A program made the position numbers and the translations under genes. From Phoronis australis (lineage: Eukaryota > Phoronida > Phoronidae): DNA of 64,000 nucleotides. Of this stretch, positions 20,501 to 31,999 are shown in pieces; positions within the stretch are counted from its first letter, which is position 1; every line of letters begins with the position of its first letter. The DNA lies in the NCBI GenBank assembly GCA_002633005.1, contig NMRA01000902.1, positions 1-64,000 on the forward strand, written 5' to 3'. Below the pieces are notes generated by a model. The model did not search any database. It was not told the origin of the DNA and saw only the letters and a list, made by a program, of their open reading frames with translations.

Positions 20501-23452
20501 AAACGCAAAGGAAAACCCACCCAGAAAACAATCCCTTGGTGGGTGTATGTTAAGTTTTGCATACATATTCCTATTATAAATGGAATGGCACGAGTGGGTT
20601 TTTGGATGGATTACACTACGGCTGTGCCTCGTATAATCGATATGAAAATTAGCAGGTGTGTTCTTGCTGAGAAGAGCAGGGTTGCTGTTTATTTTCGAAT
20701 GTCTACGACTTCTGTCAGTCCCCCTAATGGCAATGATTTTTTAAATCTGCAACTGCATTATCCAAATTTTTTTTTGCTGGTTTCTGCTTAAATTCAACAA
20801 TTTAAAGCCAAGTGTATTTCTATGAACATGGCGTCAGGTGATGGTGACTTTCAAGCAGATATGTCTATCGCTGTGGCTCCTAGTGGCAATTTTAGTTTTT
20901 ACATTTTCCTCTGTATCTATGGAGTTCCTGAATGGATTTTGTGGAATTTGACTATTATATTTGTATTAAGGGGCAATTACATCTACACATTGTTGGATGG
21001 ATTCAACATAATGTAGCCACCTAGTGGCCATTGTTATTATTTTTGAGTCTGGTTCTGACATCCGCCTCTCTATTGGTCACAACACTGTACATCATTGTGA
21101 AAATTGGAGTGTTTTCTTATTGGGAAAAGTACAGTTGACAATGACGAGTGCAACTGCTGTGGTGCCCTCTTTGGGGCAATGTTGTTGTTGCCTTTGGCTT
21201 AATATCTCCAAAGCTCCTTTAATAATGGATGTTCATGAAATTTAGCAAAATTTTAGACAGAGTTGACCTTCATTGCAACCCCTAGTGGCCTTTGTGCTTG
21301 TTCTTTGTTGCCTTCCTCTGTATCCTCCAAACTGCTTGAGTGATCATGGTGAAAGGTGGCAAGTATGTTCCTATTGAGGAGAGCATTGCCAACTTGTTAC
21401 GCTCCCCCTTTAGGCTAGTTTAAGTTTACTAATATTGCTGTTAATAGTGGAAATGTTTAAAACAATGATCATTGCATGTATCTGCACTTGGGTACATATC
21501 AATGTCCCACTTTGCTCTTGTTCATTAGTTCTATACCTAACAAAAACTATATGTGTGAAGTGAGTCAATTGAATCTAAATGACAAAATTACCCTGGGATT
21601 CCTGTAACAGGTCAGGTTTTGTTGATCTGGTCCGGTATTCTTTTTTTAATGCATGGTTTCTGTTTCACTCGAGAGGGGTACATACTTGCGGACATCTGAT
21701 AAGTGTTAGCGACCTCGTGCTTCTCAAGTATATTAAAATTATTTTGTTTTCCAGCTATCATTTACTTACAAACCACTGAATAAAACATCCTACTGTTAGT
21801 CATTGGCTTGATTAATCCTTGTCTGAAACACTGGTCTGGATCAGTGTCACTTGAACACAGCATGAATGACACAACTTGTCTTATTTGCTCCATAACAGTT
21901 GTTAGCGCCTTGGTTTCTCGACAGTGAAAACTAAACTTGACTGGACAGTTTTTAAGATAATTTTTATTTAATATCTCATGTTATTTTGATTATGCATGTA
22001 CTGTATCTTGTCCCAAATGATAGCTGAGCACAATTGCCATATAAAGTTTTAGTGTAACAAAAATGTTATTTGTAGGCTAAAACATTTTTAACACACTTCT
22101 TGTTAATTATTTCAGGTGGGAAATCGAGAAAGCCAAAAAAGGCTGATGTTGAAAATATTACTGTTCAGCTGGATCAGCTTGATGTAGTGGACACCGCTAG
22201 TATACAGGTGTGTTCTGGTAAAGTGGGTGTGAAGAGGGAGCCTATATCAGGTGTCAATGTGACTGGGGACTATGGGATGCCAGCGATGAACAGGGATGGT
22301 GATGGCAGTAGTGGTGAAGTCTTAGATAATCTTGTTGTAGAGGAGATGGGGACAGAAACTGATATTTCAACATGTTTTGTTCCCGATTTGGAGACTACTC
22401 AAGGCATCATTGATTGTTTGTCAGAGTCAACAAGCAATGACTTTGACAGTTCTCTTCTTCCATTAACTGAGCGATTGGCTCTGAATTCTAAGACGAAAAT
22501 GGCCAAGAGCAATGTTGTGTCTGAAGCTACCAGTTACCAAAGACTGACAGTTTCGAAGATTTGTGAAAATGAAGACATATCTCGTCCGCTGGTGGATGCT
22601 TCGACACCAAGCGCAATGAAACTGGAGGTGAAAACTACTGGGATAAGCAACAATCTATTGTTTCTATCTCCAGTACAGGAGAGGTGTTCACAGCTTAATG
22701 ATGGATCTGCAGTGTTCACGCCAGTTCCAGTACGTAAATGTCAAGCATTTGACAGGAATTTAGTTGATGCATCTTTTGATAATGGTCACGTTTGTGCACC
22801 AAGTGTTGTTTCCAAAGTAAGGACCAAAATGCCAGAATCACCGTACACGCCCATAGGGGGCAGTGCAAGTTGTCACCGTATGTTCTGTGATGAAAGCAGC
22901 ATATCATTGTTTGACATCAGTGTAAACTCAACATGTGACCAGTCACATGATCAGTCACATGGTCAGTCAGGTGACAAAGCAGCCATCCCTCCAGCATTTG
23001 CTAGTGACAGTCTCTTTGGAGATTTCTGTCTTCAGACTTCTCTGTTGAACAATACTTCTGTATTGAACATGACTGGGAATATGCTAGCTTATAACAGTGC
23101 TGGCAATTTGGAGCCTTTGTCTTCTATGAAAGAAAATAGGTGTCCAGATTTTGCAGTGACGAGTGACTCTCTACAGGCCGGGGAAAATGAAGTCGCAGAA
23201 ATAAGCATTCATAACTGTCATGTGCTTGATGTTGATGACAGAGATCTAATAAATCTGCATGATAAAATGAAAGATTTGTCGGAAAATAGACCAATTTCAG
23301 TGAGATCTGAAACCAGTCTTGGTGTAATGATTAATGAAACAACTGGACCATTATATCAAAACAGTCCTGTGTCACTTGTGGACAGATTGAAATTCCGACT
23401 TTCAAAGACCAATATGAGCTCTGTGTTGAATGAATTGACCAATACTCAATAA
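11578..23452 (+). CDS. GEN1: GEN1 Holliday-junction resolvase (XPG/Rad2 family)
   Basis: Nine coding exons join in frame: 11578-11741, 12538-12739, 13616-13705, 14019-14105, 15357-15541, 15790-15895, 19034-19254, 20227-20426 and 22116-23452. The sum is 2592 nt, or 863 aa (human about 908). The N-terminus is MGVTNLW with Gly2. Acidic active-site residues are visible: D30 (AVDLS), E76, E140/E142 (GEAEAMC), D161/D163 (DDGDAF) and D214 (LLGCDY), followed by the helix-two-turn-helix PKGVPGIGKEKA. The chromodomain-like region spans exons 7-8 (EIEWVKPP). Exon 9 codes a long, low-complexity tail ending with SPVSLVDRLKFRL, resembling the human C-terminus. GEN1 cuts four-way junctions symmetrically after mitotic nuclear-envelope breakdown. 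Intron 4 has a GC donor (AAG|GCAAGT). Exon 4 appears again at 14493-14579 across an N; I count it once. Confidence 0.97.
13720..13800 (+). repeat. Degenerate tandem copy of GEN1 exon 3 end and donor
   Basis: The last part of exon 3 and the first bases of intron 3 (GAGGCCATGTGTGCTGTTCT through the GTATGTACAG region) recur directly downstream. In this copy the donor reads GTTATGT, so it is probably inactive. Further variants occur at 14195-14270. The array mixes coding sequence with the 5' splice site. Confidence 0.8.
14171..14171. other. Single N inside GEN1 with duplicated flanks
   Basis: Sequence 13732-14170 before the N matches 14205-14644 after it, including exon 4. As at the other two N positions, this looks like overlapping contig ends that were not merged. 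Confidence 0.93.
14205..14579 (+). pseudogene. Second copy of GEN1 exon 3 tail and exon 4 (probable assembly duplicate)
   Basis: 14493-14579 repeats the 87-nt exon 4 exactly in structure, with the same acceptor and the same GC donor. 14205-14243 repeats the end of exon 3 (EAEAMC) with a good GTATGT donor. If real, exon 4 inclusion would add an in-frame 29-residue repeat of the active-site segment, which no GEN1 needs. An allelic duplicate is the better explanation. Confidence 0.75.
15920..16783. repeat. Large minisatellite in GEN1 intron 6, about 34-bp unit
   Basis: About 25 units of TACTGAGTTATGTCATAGTC followed by AGGCTGTGAA occur head to tail, in at least three unit variants arranged in higher-order groups. 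It starts about 25 bp after exon 6. Confidence 0.92.
16784..18680 (+). repeat. Diverged repeat element with CCTAGTGGC motif, intron 6
   Basis: A motif like CACCTAGTGGCCATTTTTAT recurs every few hundred bases, interleaved with segments like AAATTTGGCAAATAGG and GGATTCGACTACTGTG. The block ends with a CTCCGCATTGCTCTTG tail, which also appears internally near 17510-17530. A related block lies in intron 8. It looks like an internally repetitive non-autonomous mobile element; no coding capacity is seen. Confidence 0.7.
18536..18596. repeat. Short insertion with 8-bp inverted ends
   Basis: CATGGGCG and CGCCCATG bound about 60 bp that include a run of G and the palindrome GGGGCTATAGCCCC. It interrupts the intron 6 element. 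It may be a tiny foldback insertion. Confidence 0.45.
20530..21515 (+). repeat. Second copy of the CCTAGTGGC element, intron 8
   Basis: Shares the CCTAGTGGC boxes, AAATTTGGCAA-like stretches and the terminal TTGCTCTTGTTCATT with the intron 6 element, in the same orientation. It fills most of GEN1 intron 8. Confidence 0.7.
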
Positions 23453-23673
23453 CTTGTATAACATTGTTTAATATACAGTGACTGGTAGTTGCATTATTCC
23501 TTTCAATTTTGCTTTAAAAACTTGCGGTTATTAGCTTTTGGTAGATACTTTTTCGGAAAGTATGTACATTTTAAAAAGTGAAATGATGACAATAAGACTG
23601 GAATATGTGTTTTAGTGTTAGTTTAAGTTTAGATAATTTAAGATTACTTTAGACAACATTGGGAATATAAATT
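23453..23673 (+). other. GEN1 3' UTR and flank
   Basis: AT-rich sequence follows the TAA stop. At 23641-23700 a 33-34-bp piece (GATTACTTTAGACAACATTG) is repeated in tandem just where the 400-bp segmental duplicate begins. The first canonical AATAAA is at 23969-23974, inside the duplicate. Confidence 0.5.
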
Positions 23674-24083
23674 TAAGATTACTCTAGACAACATTGGGAA
23701 TACAAATTTATTATTTGCCACTTAAAAACCAAATTATGAGGTCACATTGATTAACTCTTCCTTATTTTGACTGCCTTTGTTACTGGTTAGGTGAGTATGC
23801 TTATTGTCAGGTCTGTATTTCAGTGTTTAGGTACCTAGTGACAATGATTGTGAAGCAAAAGAATAGGATTAGCTGTGAATAATGCAACATTTTGGTATCA
23901 TAAATGAGTTATATCTATTCACTGTTGTCTAAAAACAGTCTTTCATTCACTCGTCAAGTCATTTGAAGAATAAACCGGATACCAAATACTTTGAGCTGAC
24001 AATGTCATAACTGAAGACAGTGTATGCCACCCTGTATACACATGTAGTAGAGGGATGGAGTGTGAGACTGTACTAAGGGCCCA
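23674..24083. repeat. Duplicate of window positions 1-410
   Basis: Direct-orientation copy of the left-edge block. It carries one unit of the 55-bp minisatellite before the sequences diverge (GGGCCCAAGTCAT). Confidence 0.85.
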
Positions 24084-26168
24084 AGTCATACTGTTACACA
24101 TTGACCTGGAGAATCAAACCATCATCTTTGCCACTGGTTGTGTCCTGGTTCTGTTGAAAATTAGTCTGAAAATCTCCCAGCCAACTGGGATATCTTCTAT
24201 CACGCCACTCTCAACACACCGTGACTGGGCTTTCAGACCTGTATCTGGCCACTTGGGTGTCTTAGTGAATATGCATGCACTTTACCTTTCAACCTCAATT
24301 GAACATTTATATCAAACAAAATTTGATCAAGTTACCGTGGTTTTGCTGTGAATGTAGGTAATTGTGGTTTTGCTGTGAATGTAGGTAATTTGTTTCTTTT
24401 TGTTCAATTTATTTGAAAAGGCATGAACATGTGATTATTGATATTCCTATAAAGTTACTTTTTGCTTTAAGACATCAAATTTGGTTTGATATAAATGTCC
24501 CAGATAAAAAACACTCAGTTTTATAAATTATCACTTTCCTTTCATTTTATGCAACTTAATTTTTAGGACATTTTAAAAAGTTGTGTTTTCACAACAACTT
24601 CTGCAAAATTGGAACAATTTAGAAACAGTTCCTTGCAGTTTTTTGGAGAAAGTTTCATAAGTCTCGGATCAGCCCTTTCTGAGAAATGTCCCTATAACTT
24701 GGACATTTTACTTGGGTACTACATGATCTTAAAGGCCGCGTAAAATGAGCCAACTCCCTTTTAGATATTTTAAATACATGTACTTTTTTACAACATATCT
24801 TTGTTTCGTTTTATTCCACACAACTAATTAATTACTACACATTTTATGCCCTCCATATTATGTGCCCCCATCGGAAACCCTTTCATTTTCTTGATCTATC
24901 ACAGTCAACTGGTGTATTGTCATCATCTTTGTGACCAGCACATTACCGCCCTAATCACAGCATAAACAGCTGATCACTTGTAGTGTTAGGCAGACATTTT
25001 TTAAGAATTGTTTGCTCAAGGAACGTCACCAATTAGAAACATCGTCGACGTTAGGCATCAATGTTGATTGATAACGCGATTTCTAACCAAACCAATCGTG
25101 TCGGGTAAAGCAACCTTCGAACCTTCCGCACGTACTGAACAGCGGCGTAGATCTCTCTGACAGGGCGCTATCGATTCACTTACAGCGAACCACGTTTCGA
25201 AGTATTTGAATCCATGTAAAATGCAATACAACAGCTATGTTTTGTAGCGGGACGGACTCTCGCCCTTTAGCGCGAGTCATTGTGCATATTCCGATGTCAA
25301 TTGTGACGCCTACTTGAAGCTATTAATTGGCTAGTCATTGATAGGCAAATGTCCACGCGATTTCTCTGGAGACCTCGTGGTTTGAGAGTCTTGAATCGGA
25401 GTGTGTGGCTTTATCGTTGTTATTGGGACAAGCACAATATATAATTGAACTGCAGTCACTGGTCTTATTATTTATTTGTGAAATGCGAACTCGTGACATA
25501 CTAAATCTAATAACCGTAAACTTACCGAACTCCGTGGTGGGAAAAATTTATTTTTCACGTAAGATGTTCTGATTATCCACTAACAATATTCCCGACAATA
25601 AATCGGTCGGTCCCATTGTTTGCGCACACCTCTACATACCTCTACACACCTGAAAATTTAAACCCAACCTTGGCTGTTTGTTGATCACTGTTAATGAATG
25701 AGTTGTGGCACTGACTGGGTGACTTGAATTCTGGTGACTTGAATTCTGGTGACTTGAATTCTGGTGACTTGAATTCTTGAATTAATGATGATTAAGGATG
25801 ACATGAGGGTATACATAGAAACAATGGCGGAGGGAAAGTTGTTGAAATATTAATCGCCGTCAGAATGGCGTTATCAGCCTGGCATCACCATTGTATTTTA
25901 TTGCTTATGTTTATTGCTTCTTGGTGGTTTATGGTTATTGGTACTTAAGAACAAACTAGTTTACACAAGCCGTCTTGTATGTAATGAATTGACGTTCAGC
26001 TTACGTATACCGGATAGTATGGAAACAATAAAACCGTAGGGTGAGTTATCTAGTGTTCTCTCGTAGTCAGACACGGGATGTCAGACTCGGGACAGCAGTG
26101 GTTAGATTGTGCTCCGCAACATCACGTTGGGACAATATTCAGTGTCTCCTATAACTGGAAATATTAAC
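24084..26168. other. Intergenic stretch between GEN1 and the 219-aa gene
   Basis: Holds two small tandem repeats: a 27-bp unit twice at 24337-24391, and a 15-bp unit (CTGGTGACTTGAATT) four times at 25718-25780. Near 25825 an AACAATGGCGG context starts a 9-codon frame that stops at once, which could be an upstream ORF or part of a promoter. No gene is recognised. Confidence 0.45.
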
Positions 26169-26828
26169 ATGGAGCTAATTAAAGCCGAATTATCAGGGAA
26201 AGGTGAACATGGATTCAGCATACGTCATCAGCCGCTGCCGCCTATCAAGAGCAGCATTGGAGGGGTACTACTCAAAACCAACCCTGCTTGCAAAGATCGA
26301 CTCAGCAAACGCTTACAAGTGCTCAACGCGCGTCAAAGTCGCAGGAAACACGCTTTAGAGTGGAAGCAGACGCAGTATTTTGTTAGACAAGTTTTTGACA
26401 GGAACGAGAATTTGTCGTTCAAGCAAACGGTCAGAGGTGATGAGGAGATGTCACCGGAGTCGAATAGTGATAAAATGAAAACAAGTCCGCAGAGGAAAGG
26501 AATCTTCGGCCTGACACAAACGGTACAATATGAAAACAACATCAACAATCCCACTCTGAAACGTTTACTTCCGCGAATTGCTCCTGGAAAGAATGTTGTG
26601 GGAGCGCCATGCAGTGACGAGTTGATTAACCGACTCATCACAACACTGCCGCCGACATTGCTGAAGAAAGCTAATGATGCTATCAACATCGTTGTGACCG
26701 ATGAAAAGATGAAGCTAATTGAAAAGAACAAAGCCAGAAGTCGGCGGCCAGCTGTGGAAGACATCCGCTTCAAACAACTTGAAAGTGTTCTTATAAAAAG
26801 TAACGTAAACAGAAAGCTTGAGTTTTAG
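26169..26828 (+). CDS. Unrecognised intronless 219-aa basic protein
   Basis: A single open frame runs from ATG at 26169 (context AACATGG) to TAG at 26826-26828. An in-frame TAG lies at 26103-26105, so this ATG is the first available unless an upstream exon splices in. I do not recognise the protein. It has no signal peptide or membrane segment. It is rich in Lys and Arg, with basic clusters near residues 70-80 (RQSRRKHALEWKQ) and 190-200 (KNKARSRRP), and a predicted helical second half (LINRLITTLPPTLLKKAND). Base composition is visibly more GC-rich than its flanks and the frame is uninterrupted over 660 nt, which argues for selection. It could be a rapidly evolving nuclear protein or a retrocopy; no poly(A) tract or target-site repeat was seen. 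Confidence 0.6.
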   Translation: MELIKAELSGKGEHGFSIRHQPLPPIKSSIGGVLLKTNPACKDRLSKRLQVLNARQSRRKHALEWKQTQYFVRQVFDRNENLSFKQTVRGDEEMSPESNSDKMKTSPQRKGIFGLTQTVQYENNINNPTLKRLLPRIAPGKNVVGAPCSDELINRLITTLPPTLLKKANDAINIVVTDEKMKLIEKNKARSRRPAVEDIRFKQLESVLIKSNVNRKLEF

Positions 26829-28185
26829 ATTTTTTATCTTCCATCAACGCTGAATTTAAGTTGTTGTTTGCTTCCGGAAAATCTTGGATAATCTTTCCTT
26901 TCTGCGCCACCATGCATAACAAGGCGGGTTTCTTTGATCCTCATATGTAACTTTTATAAGGGTTCGAGGAATCTCATCTCCTTCCGCCACGCAACACTGT
27001 ACAACAGCTGGACAGAATTTCCAGTTCCGTCTCGTCTTCCATAGTTTTTCCTTTTGGTTCAAAATAGAATTTTTTTTGTCGTGTTGTGATGTCAAGAAGA
27101 CATTACTAGGAAGGATCAAGTGGATAAATAACGATTTTGGATATTTTTCGAAACTCATTGTAGATTGAACTCCTTTTTAACTGAGAAAAATGCAGTCAGT
27201 TTCTTTGTTTGAATTGTAGCTAGGTTTGGTGAATACAAGATTGTATTGATAAAAGAAAAACAATGTAATGTGGTTCAGTTTGTTAACGATAATTAAGTAA
27301 AACTCCAGTGCTTGTTAGCATTGCGCTCACAACCAATTCAAAAAAAGGGTTGTGTTCTCTGCACTTGTGGATCTAAGATGACGTCAGAAGAGCCAACTTT
27401 AACCTTGGAAGAAAAATTGTTTGCGACGACCCTAAAAACGGCATGCCGGTGTTTTTCTTTTTTGGTCGTACCGGAGGGGCCGGGGGCGAACCCCTGCCCC
27501 TCTAAATCCGCCTATGCTCTGTCTCATTTATTCACAACAGAGTTTACGCCCGTAACGTTCACGTTTCAAATAAATCTGTATCGAATGCTACTATTGTCGA
27601 TATTTTGGCAACAATGATAAGCTTTTATAACGACCACATCTATATTTGTGACTTTGTAACGGGGGAAGAGTTTTGTCACAGGGACGGGTATCTAGGGGCG
27701 CGTCGCGAATCTGATGGGTATTTTACTTTTTCGCCTGGTGTCGTCTCGGTCGTGTATTTTGGGGCTTTGCATAGGTAGGTCGTCTCGGGTCGGTGAGAAA
27801 GAACTGGTGCCGATCGCAGGGAGGAGACTGACGAAAGTGGTTTTGACTTGAGTTTGGGTTTCAAGGCTTCGCCTAAGGCCTGTCTATCAATTTTTCAGCT
27901 TCCCAGATATTGCGTTGGTCTGGGTTTCCATAATATGGGGATAACTCAGGGGATCGACTAAATGTTTGCCTTTTGCATGGAATTAAATCAGAAAAGACAC
28001 ATTTCCATAGGGATTTTTGTCGGAAAAGCACCCATTTGTAGGTAAACCGGTCGAAGAACGTAACCCATCTGCGCGACGCGTCCCGCAGGCTTATATACAT
28101 TATAAGTTCTATTGAAGTATTCCTCCCGAGTGTATAATGGTCTTTGGTGCGAATTACAACATCTTTAAAGAATTAACAAGGAATA
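26829..28185. other. Intergenic stretch
   Basis: Near 27470-27520 a GGGGCGAACCCCTGCCCC-like tail resembles the ends of dispersed repeats. A minus-strand frame of 100 codons (27158-26856) contains a CPAVVQCCV segment but has no splice or domain support. Nothing else is supported. Confidence 0.4.
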
Positions 28186-31100
28186 TTAGATGTTACAAGA
28201 CGTGGTTGCAGCGTGATCGCACGTGCAGACTATTGCGTTGAAGCGTAGTCCTTTGGCGCAAGGTTGAAGATAACCCCTGCTGAGGGCGTCTTGCGTGAAG
28301 AAGCGGCATCCCATGTTGGGCAACGTACAGTATCTGTTCCCACTTTGTTGACAGCAAGCACCGACAGGGCGATCTGAAATGCATTTAGAGACTCTGCTGT
28401 TGAATTTATAGACTCCTTTTAGTGATGTCAGTGAGACGTGTGAACTAAATACTTTCGCCGCATATTATGAAGAAAGATTTTAAACTTTAAAACGTCTATT
28501 TGTTACATTACAGTAGTTGAAAAATTGCCTGCTACTACATTTTGTATTTTCAGATGTTTCCGAACATTGTCAGTACATACAATAAATACTCAAACACCCC
28601 CAAACATTGTTCCTATAGCTTAATCAGTGACACGTTGCAGATAAGCGAACACTGAACTTACAGGATGGGTTAGAAATTTTGAACGAAGCCACAGTGTCCG
28701 AATCCACGTCAATCTGTCTAACCGTCAAGAACTTGTCATAGACCACTGCTAAAACTTTATCTTGTGTCCCAAACTGAAAAGAGAATGAAATTCTTACTGA
28801 ATTTAGTATTGGTTTTCACACAGCCTCGTTTTCACGGAGTACGAGCAGTATGGTAGATTGCGATCAAAGACTTTCTCTACGGTCTGTGTAGTGATGTTGC
28901 ACGCTGCGTCATGCACGTTTGGTATCCGGCTTTTAAACGACAGTGAGATCTAAATAATTTTGTCAATGATATGTGATCCGTGTTTCGTGAAGGTACTATG
29001 AATACTTTCATATCATGATGTTAAAAAGCTGTTCAAAACGCTTTTAATGCTTGGAAAATGGAGTGTCCATAAGACCCCGGGACACAACGGCGAAAACTGA
29101 GGAGAAAGGGAGTGTGGAAGTTTGTACAACCGGTGCGTGATAATCATAACGGTAATATTGGTGTAGGCGGACGACTGAATTTGGTGCAGACAATCGGGAT
29201 TGGTCTAAAGCTCTTACTCAAAACGGTCTGCTAATTTAGAAAATGAACACTATCTCTGGCCATTTGAACCACTGAAAGAGCCTCCAATAGTTTATACCAC
29301 AGTTTATGTGTTATGAATATCAGTGCTGACCGATTAAGGTTTGTCAGACCATAAGCTACAAATATAGTAAGTCTGAGGGCCTTTGTCGCCAATTTTCATC
29401 CCCTCCCTCCCGCGGTCGCAATTCCCTTAGTTGTTATAACTTCCGAGTTGTCACCACGCTTTCTAGAATGCTTGCCCCCAGTCGCCACCCTTTTGTTGCC
29501 CTGGCAATTTTTTTGCCCAAGTTTTACAAAAGTGACCGTTGTGGCTGCTAAGCGGTCCCCTAATTTGGGGTGTGGGCTAAATGGATAATCTGACATGCAC
29601 TGACCAATGTCCGGTGGCCGCCACGGAAAGTTTGCTTCTATGTACTTGTTCATCCACATAATTTTGTTCAATGAGCCCAACATTTCCATAAGTAGTCAGT
29701 CTAACTGTAGCAGAGTGTTAAATCTTACCTCAATGCGACCATTAGGCCCGGCCCATCTCACGTAAAAATGAAAGTATTTCGTAAAAGGACAGCCAATCAC
29801 TGGAAAGATTTTTTTCTTGAACGTATGGACTTTCTTATCAGGGTATCCAACACGTGTCGTAATGCGATTGATGTTGGCGTTTCTTCCAAATGCAAGTTCG
29901 ATGGTCAGTTCGGGAATCATTTTGCCCGGGTAGAGGTTGCCGGTCGGCTCTCCTTCCCAAACTGTACCGAGACGAATTGTATTCTTTTGGCAAGCCCTCG
30001 CCGCGAACGCCAAGTAGTTCACATTTCCAAAATAATAACTGGACTGAATGAAACCTGATCGATCAGTCACCCTAATTGTCTCGTGTCTTGGATCTGTAAC
30101 AGAATTGTTAGTCTGGTGGGCGTGTCTCAATAAACTCTGTCTATAAGAATCTTGAAAGGCTTTGTATAGTAATTGTTAATTGGCTGTGACTTGACTTTGA
30201 ATATTTATTTGGNAACGACAGTGAGATCTAAATAATTTTGGCAATGATATGTGATCCGTGTTTCGTGAAGGTACTATGAATACTTTCATATCATGATGTT
30301 AAAAAGCTGTTCAAAACGCTTTTAATGCTTGGAAAATGGAGTGTCCATAAGACCCCGGGACACAACGGTGTTAAATCTTACCTCAATGCGACCATTAGGC
30401 CCGGCCCATCTCACGTAAAAATGAAAGTATTTCGTAAAAGGACAGTCAATCACTGGAAAGATTTTTTTCTTGAACGTATGGACTTTCTTATCAGGGTATC
30501 CAACACGTGTCGTAATGCGATTGATGTTGGCGTTTCTTCCAAATGCAAGTTCGATGGTCAGTTCGGGAATCATTTTGCCCGGGTAGAGGTTGCCGGTCGG
30601 CTCTCCTTCCCAAACTGTACCGAGACGAATTGTATTCTTTTGGCAAGCCCTCGCCGCGAACGCCAAGTAGTTCACATTTCCAAAATAATAACTGGACTGA
30701 ATGAAACCTGATCGATCAGTCACCCTAATTGTCTCGTGTCTTGGATCTGTAACAGAATTGTTAGTCTGGTGGGCGTGTCTCAATAAACTCTGTCTATTAG
30801 AATCTTGAAAGGCTTTGTATAGTAATTGTTAATTGGCTGTGACTTGACTTTGAATATTTATTTGGCTCTAACACCTCAATCATGTTACGTATAAGTAATG
30901 TAAGCGAAGGAATCTTCCCAGGGGCGTAATTACAAGACCCGCAAATTAGAAATGAAAAAATGAAAACTTAGTTTTTAATGGTTAGTTAATTTTAAAAAAC
31001 TGTGAGAACGTAATAAGGGTTCCATTATTTGTCCACATATAACAACATGGAGTATGAAGTAGTGCAAGATGCTCATCTTGCTTTTCAAAACAGACACATG

Positions 31101-31999
31101 AAGCTCTACTGGTTTTGTTGCAGTTTCTGCTCTATCTTACAATCAATACGCAAACATGGCACTCGCAACATCAAGAACAGTAACATAGGCACAGTTGGAG
31201 CAGAACCGTAAAAACTAGCTGATGTCTCAATCGACGTGGCACGAATGTCGTTCAAAATCCCGTCTCAAAGGTTCAAAGAAATTACACAAACGATGTTCAA
31301 GGTAGACCCGGTGAGTCATTCAAAAGCCATTGTCACTCGTACGCGCGACTTGTTATGTGTACTTCCAACAGGACTGAAATAGTCTATGATTTGCGGCGCT
31401 TAAGTAGGTTGTTGGATATCAGAAGCTGTAGTTACATGTACGACTAAGTTATTGTTTAAAACCACTGGACTATTCATCAATTTACACGCAGTAGTTTCAG
31501 GGGATGGAAATTCTTGGATTTGTGGAACTGGAGGGATTGTCTAAGTTAATAAAAATGGAAATTTGTCGGTTATTCGTCATTGCCAGCCAGTTACGTTACC
31601 AGGAACTAAGAATACGATTTTAAAACTGTACGTTCAGCTCTGCAAAAAGGAATCATTTTGAAAAGAAACAATTGAGACAAAACTGATCTCCGGTAAAAGT
31701 TAAACAAGTTCACGAAATTAGGAAGTAAAATGATGCGGGAGGATTACAGTATGGAATTTTGGCCACTCAACCCTATTCTCCAATTGCAATAGGTTCTTGG
31801 TTTGCTAGACAGGCCGTTATGAACCTTGACACTGTCCAAGTGTGCGTTACAATCTTCTGAATATGGACCAGAGGACTTAAACTTCTCGGGTAGCCAGTAG
31901 TTAAATAAAACACCGCTACAGCTGTAAAAGCAGTCAAATCTTACCTACACTGACAGCAAGCGCAAATGCTAACGACACAAACAAACCAAAGCCCAACAT
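28186..31999 (-). CDS. Secreted FAMeT-like plus eight-cysteine protein, paralogue A
   Basis: Four minus-strand exons: 31999-31945, 30746-30382 (or its twin 30093-29729), 28773-28662 and 28373-28186. They give 720 nt, or 239 aa. Exon 1 is a signal peptide (MLGFGLFVSLAFALAVSV). Exons 2-3, residues about 19-177, look like the farnesoic acid O-methyltransferase-like domain (PF12248 type): IELAFGRNANINRITTRV, then FYVRWAGPNGRIE, then AVVYDKF. This domain is a binding fold in many animals and carries no known catalytic residues; the assignment is tentative. Exon 4 holds eight Cys (184, 185, 193, 200, 216, 227, 229, 237) in a spacing loosely like chitin-binding type 2 modules. Intron phases are 1, 0, 1, the same as paralogue B. 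Exon 2 appears twice around the N at 30213; one copy is assumed real. Confidence 0.82.
29729..30093 (-). other. Duplicate of paralogue A exon 2 (probable second haplotype)
   Basis: This 365-nt exon differs from 30746-30382 by almost nothing (for example one Gly/Asp change). It has the same acceptor (CTGTTACAG) and donor (GAG|GTAAGA). It lies immediately before the N at 30213. Phase 1 to 0 means that including both would break the frame, which supports an assembly duplicate. Confidence 0.8.
30213..30213. other. Single N with duplicated flanks
   Basis: Sequence after the N (30214-30368) repeats 28935-29089, then jumps to the equivalent of 29718 onward. The two copies therefore differ by an indel of about 628 bp (29090-29717). 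Confidence 0.92.

Noticed and set aside
26333-26773. 146-codon minus-strand frame
   Set aside because: Antisense shadow of the 219-aa gene, with the composition expected of a complementary frame.
26856-27158. 100-codon minus frame with several cysteines
   Set aside because: Lacks an ATG in good context, splice sites and known motifs; kept only as a note on the intergenic stretch.
29768-30711. Plus-strand frames of 96 and 128 codons
   Set aside because: Antisense to exon 2 of the secreted paralogue A and its duplicate.
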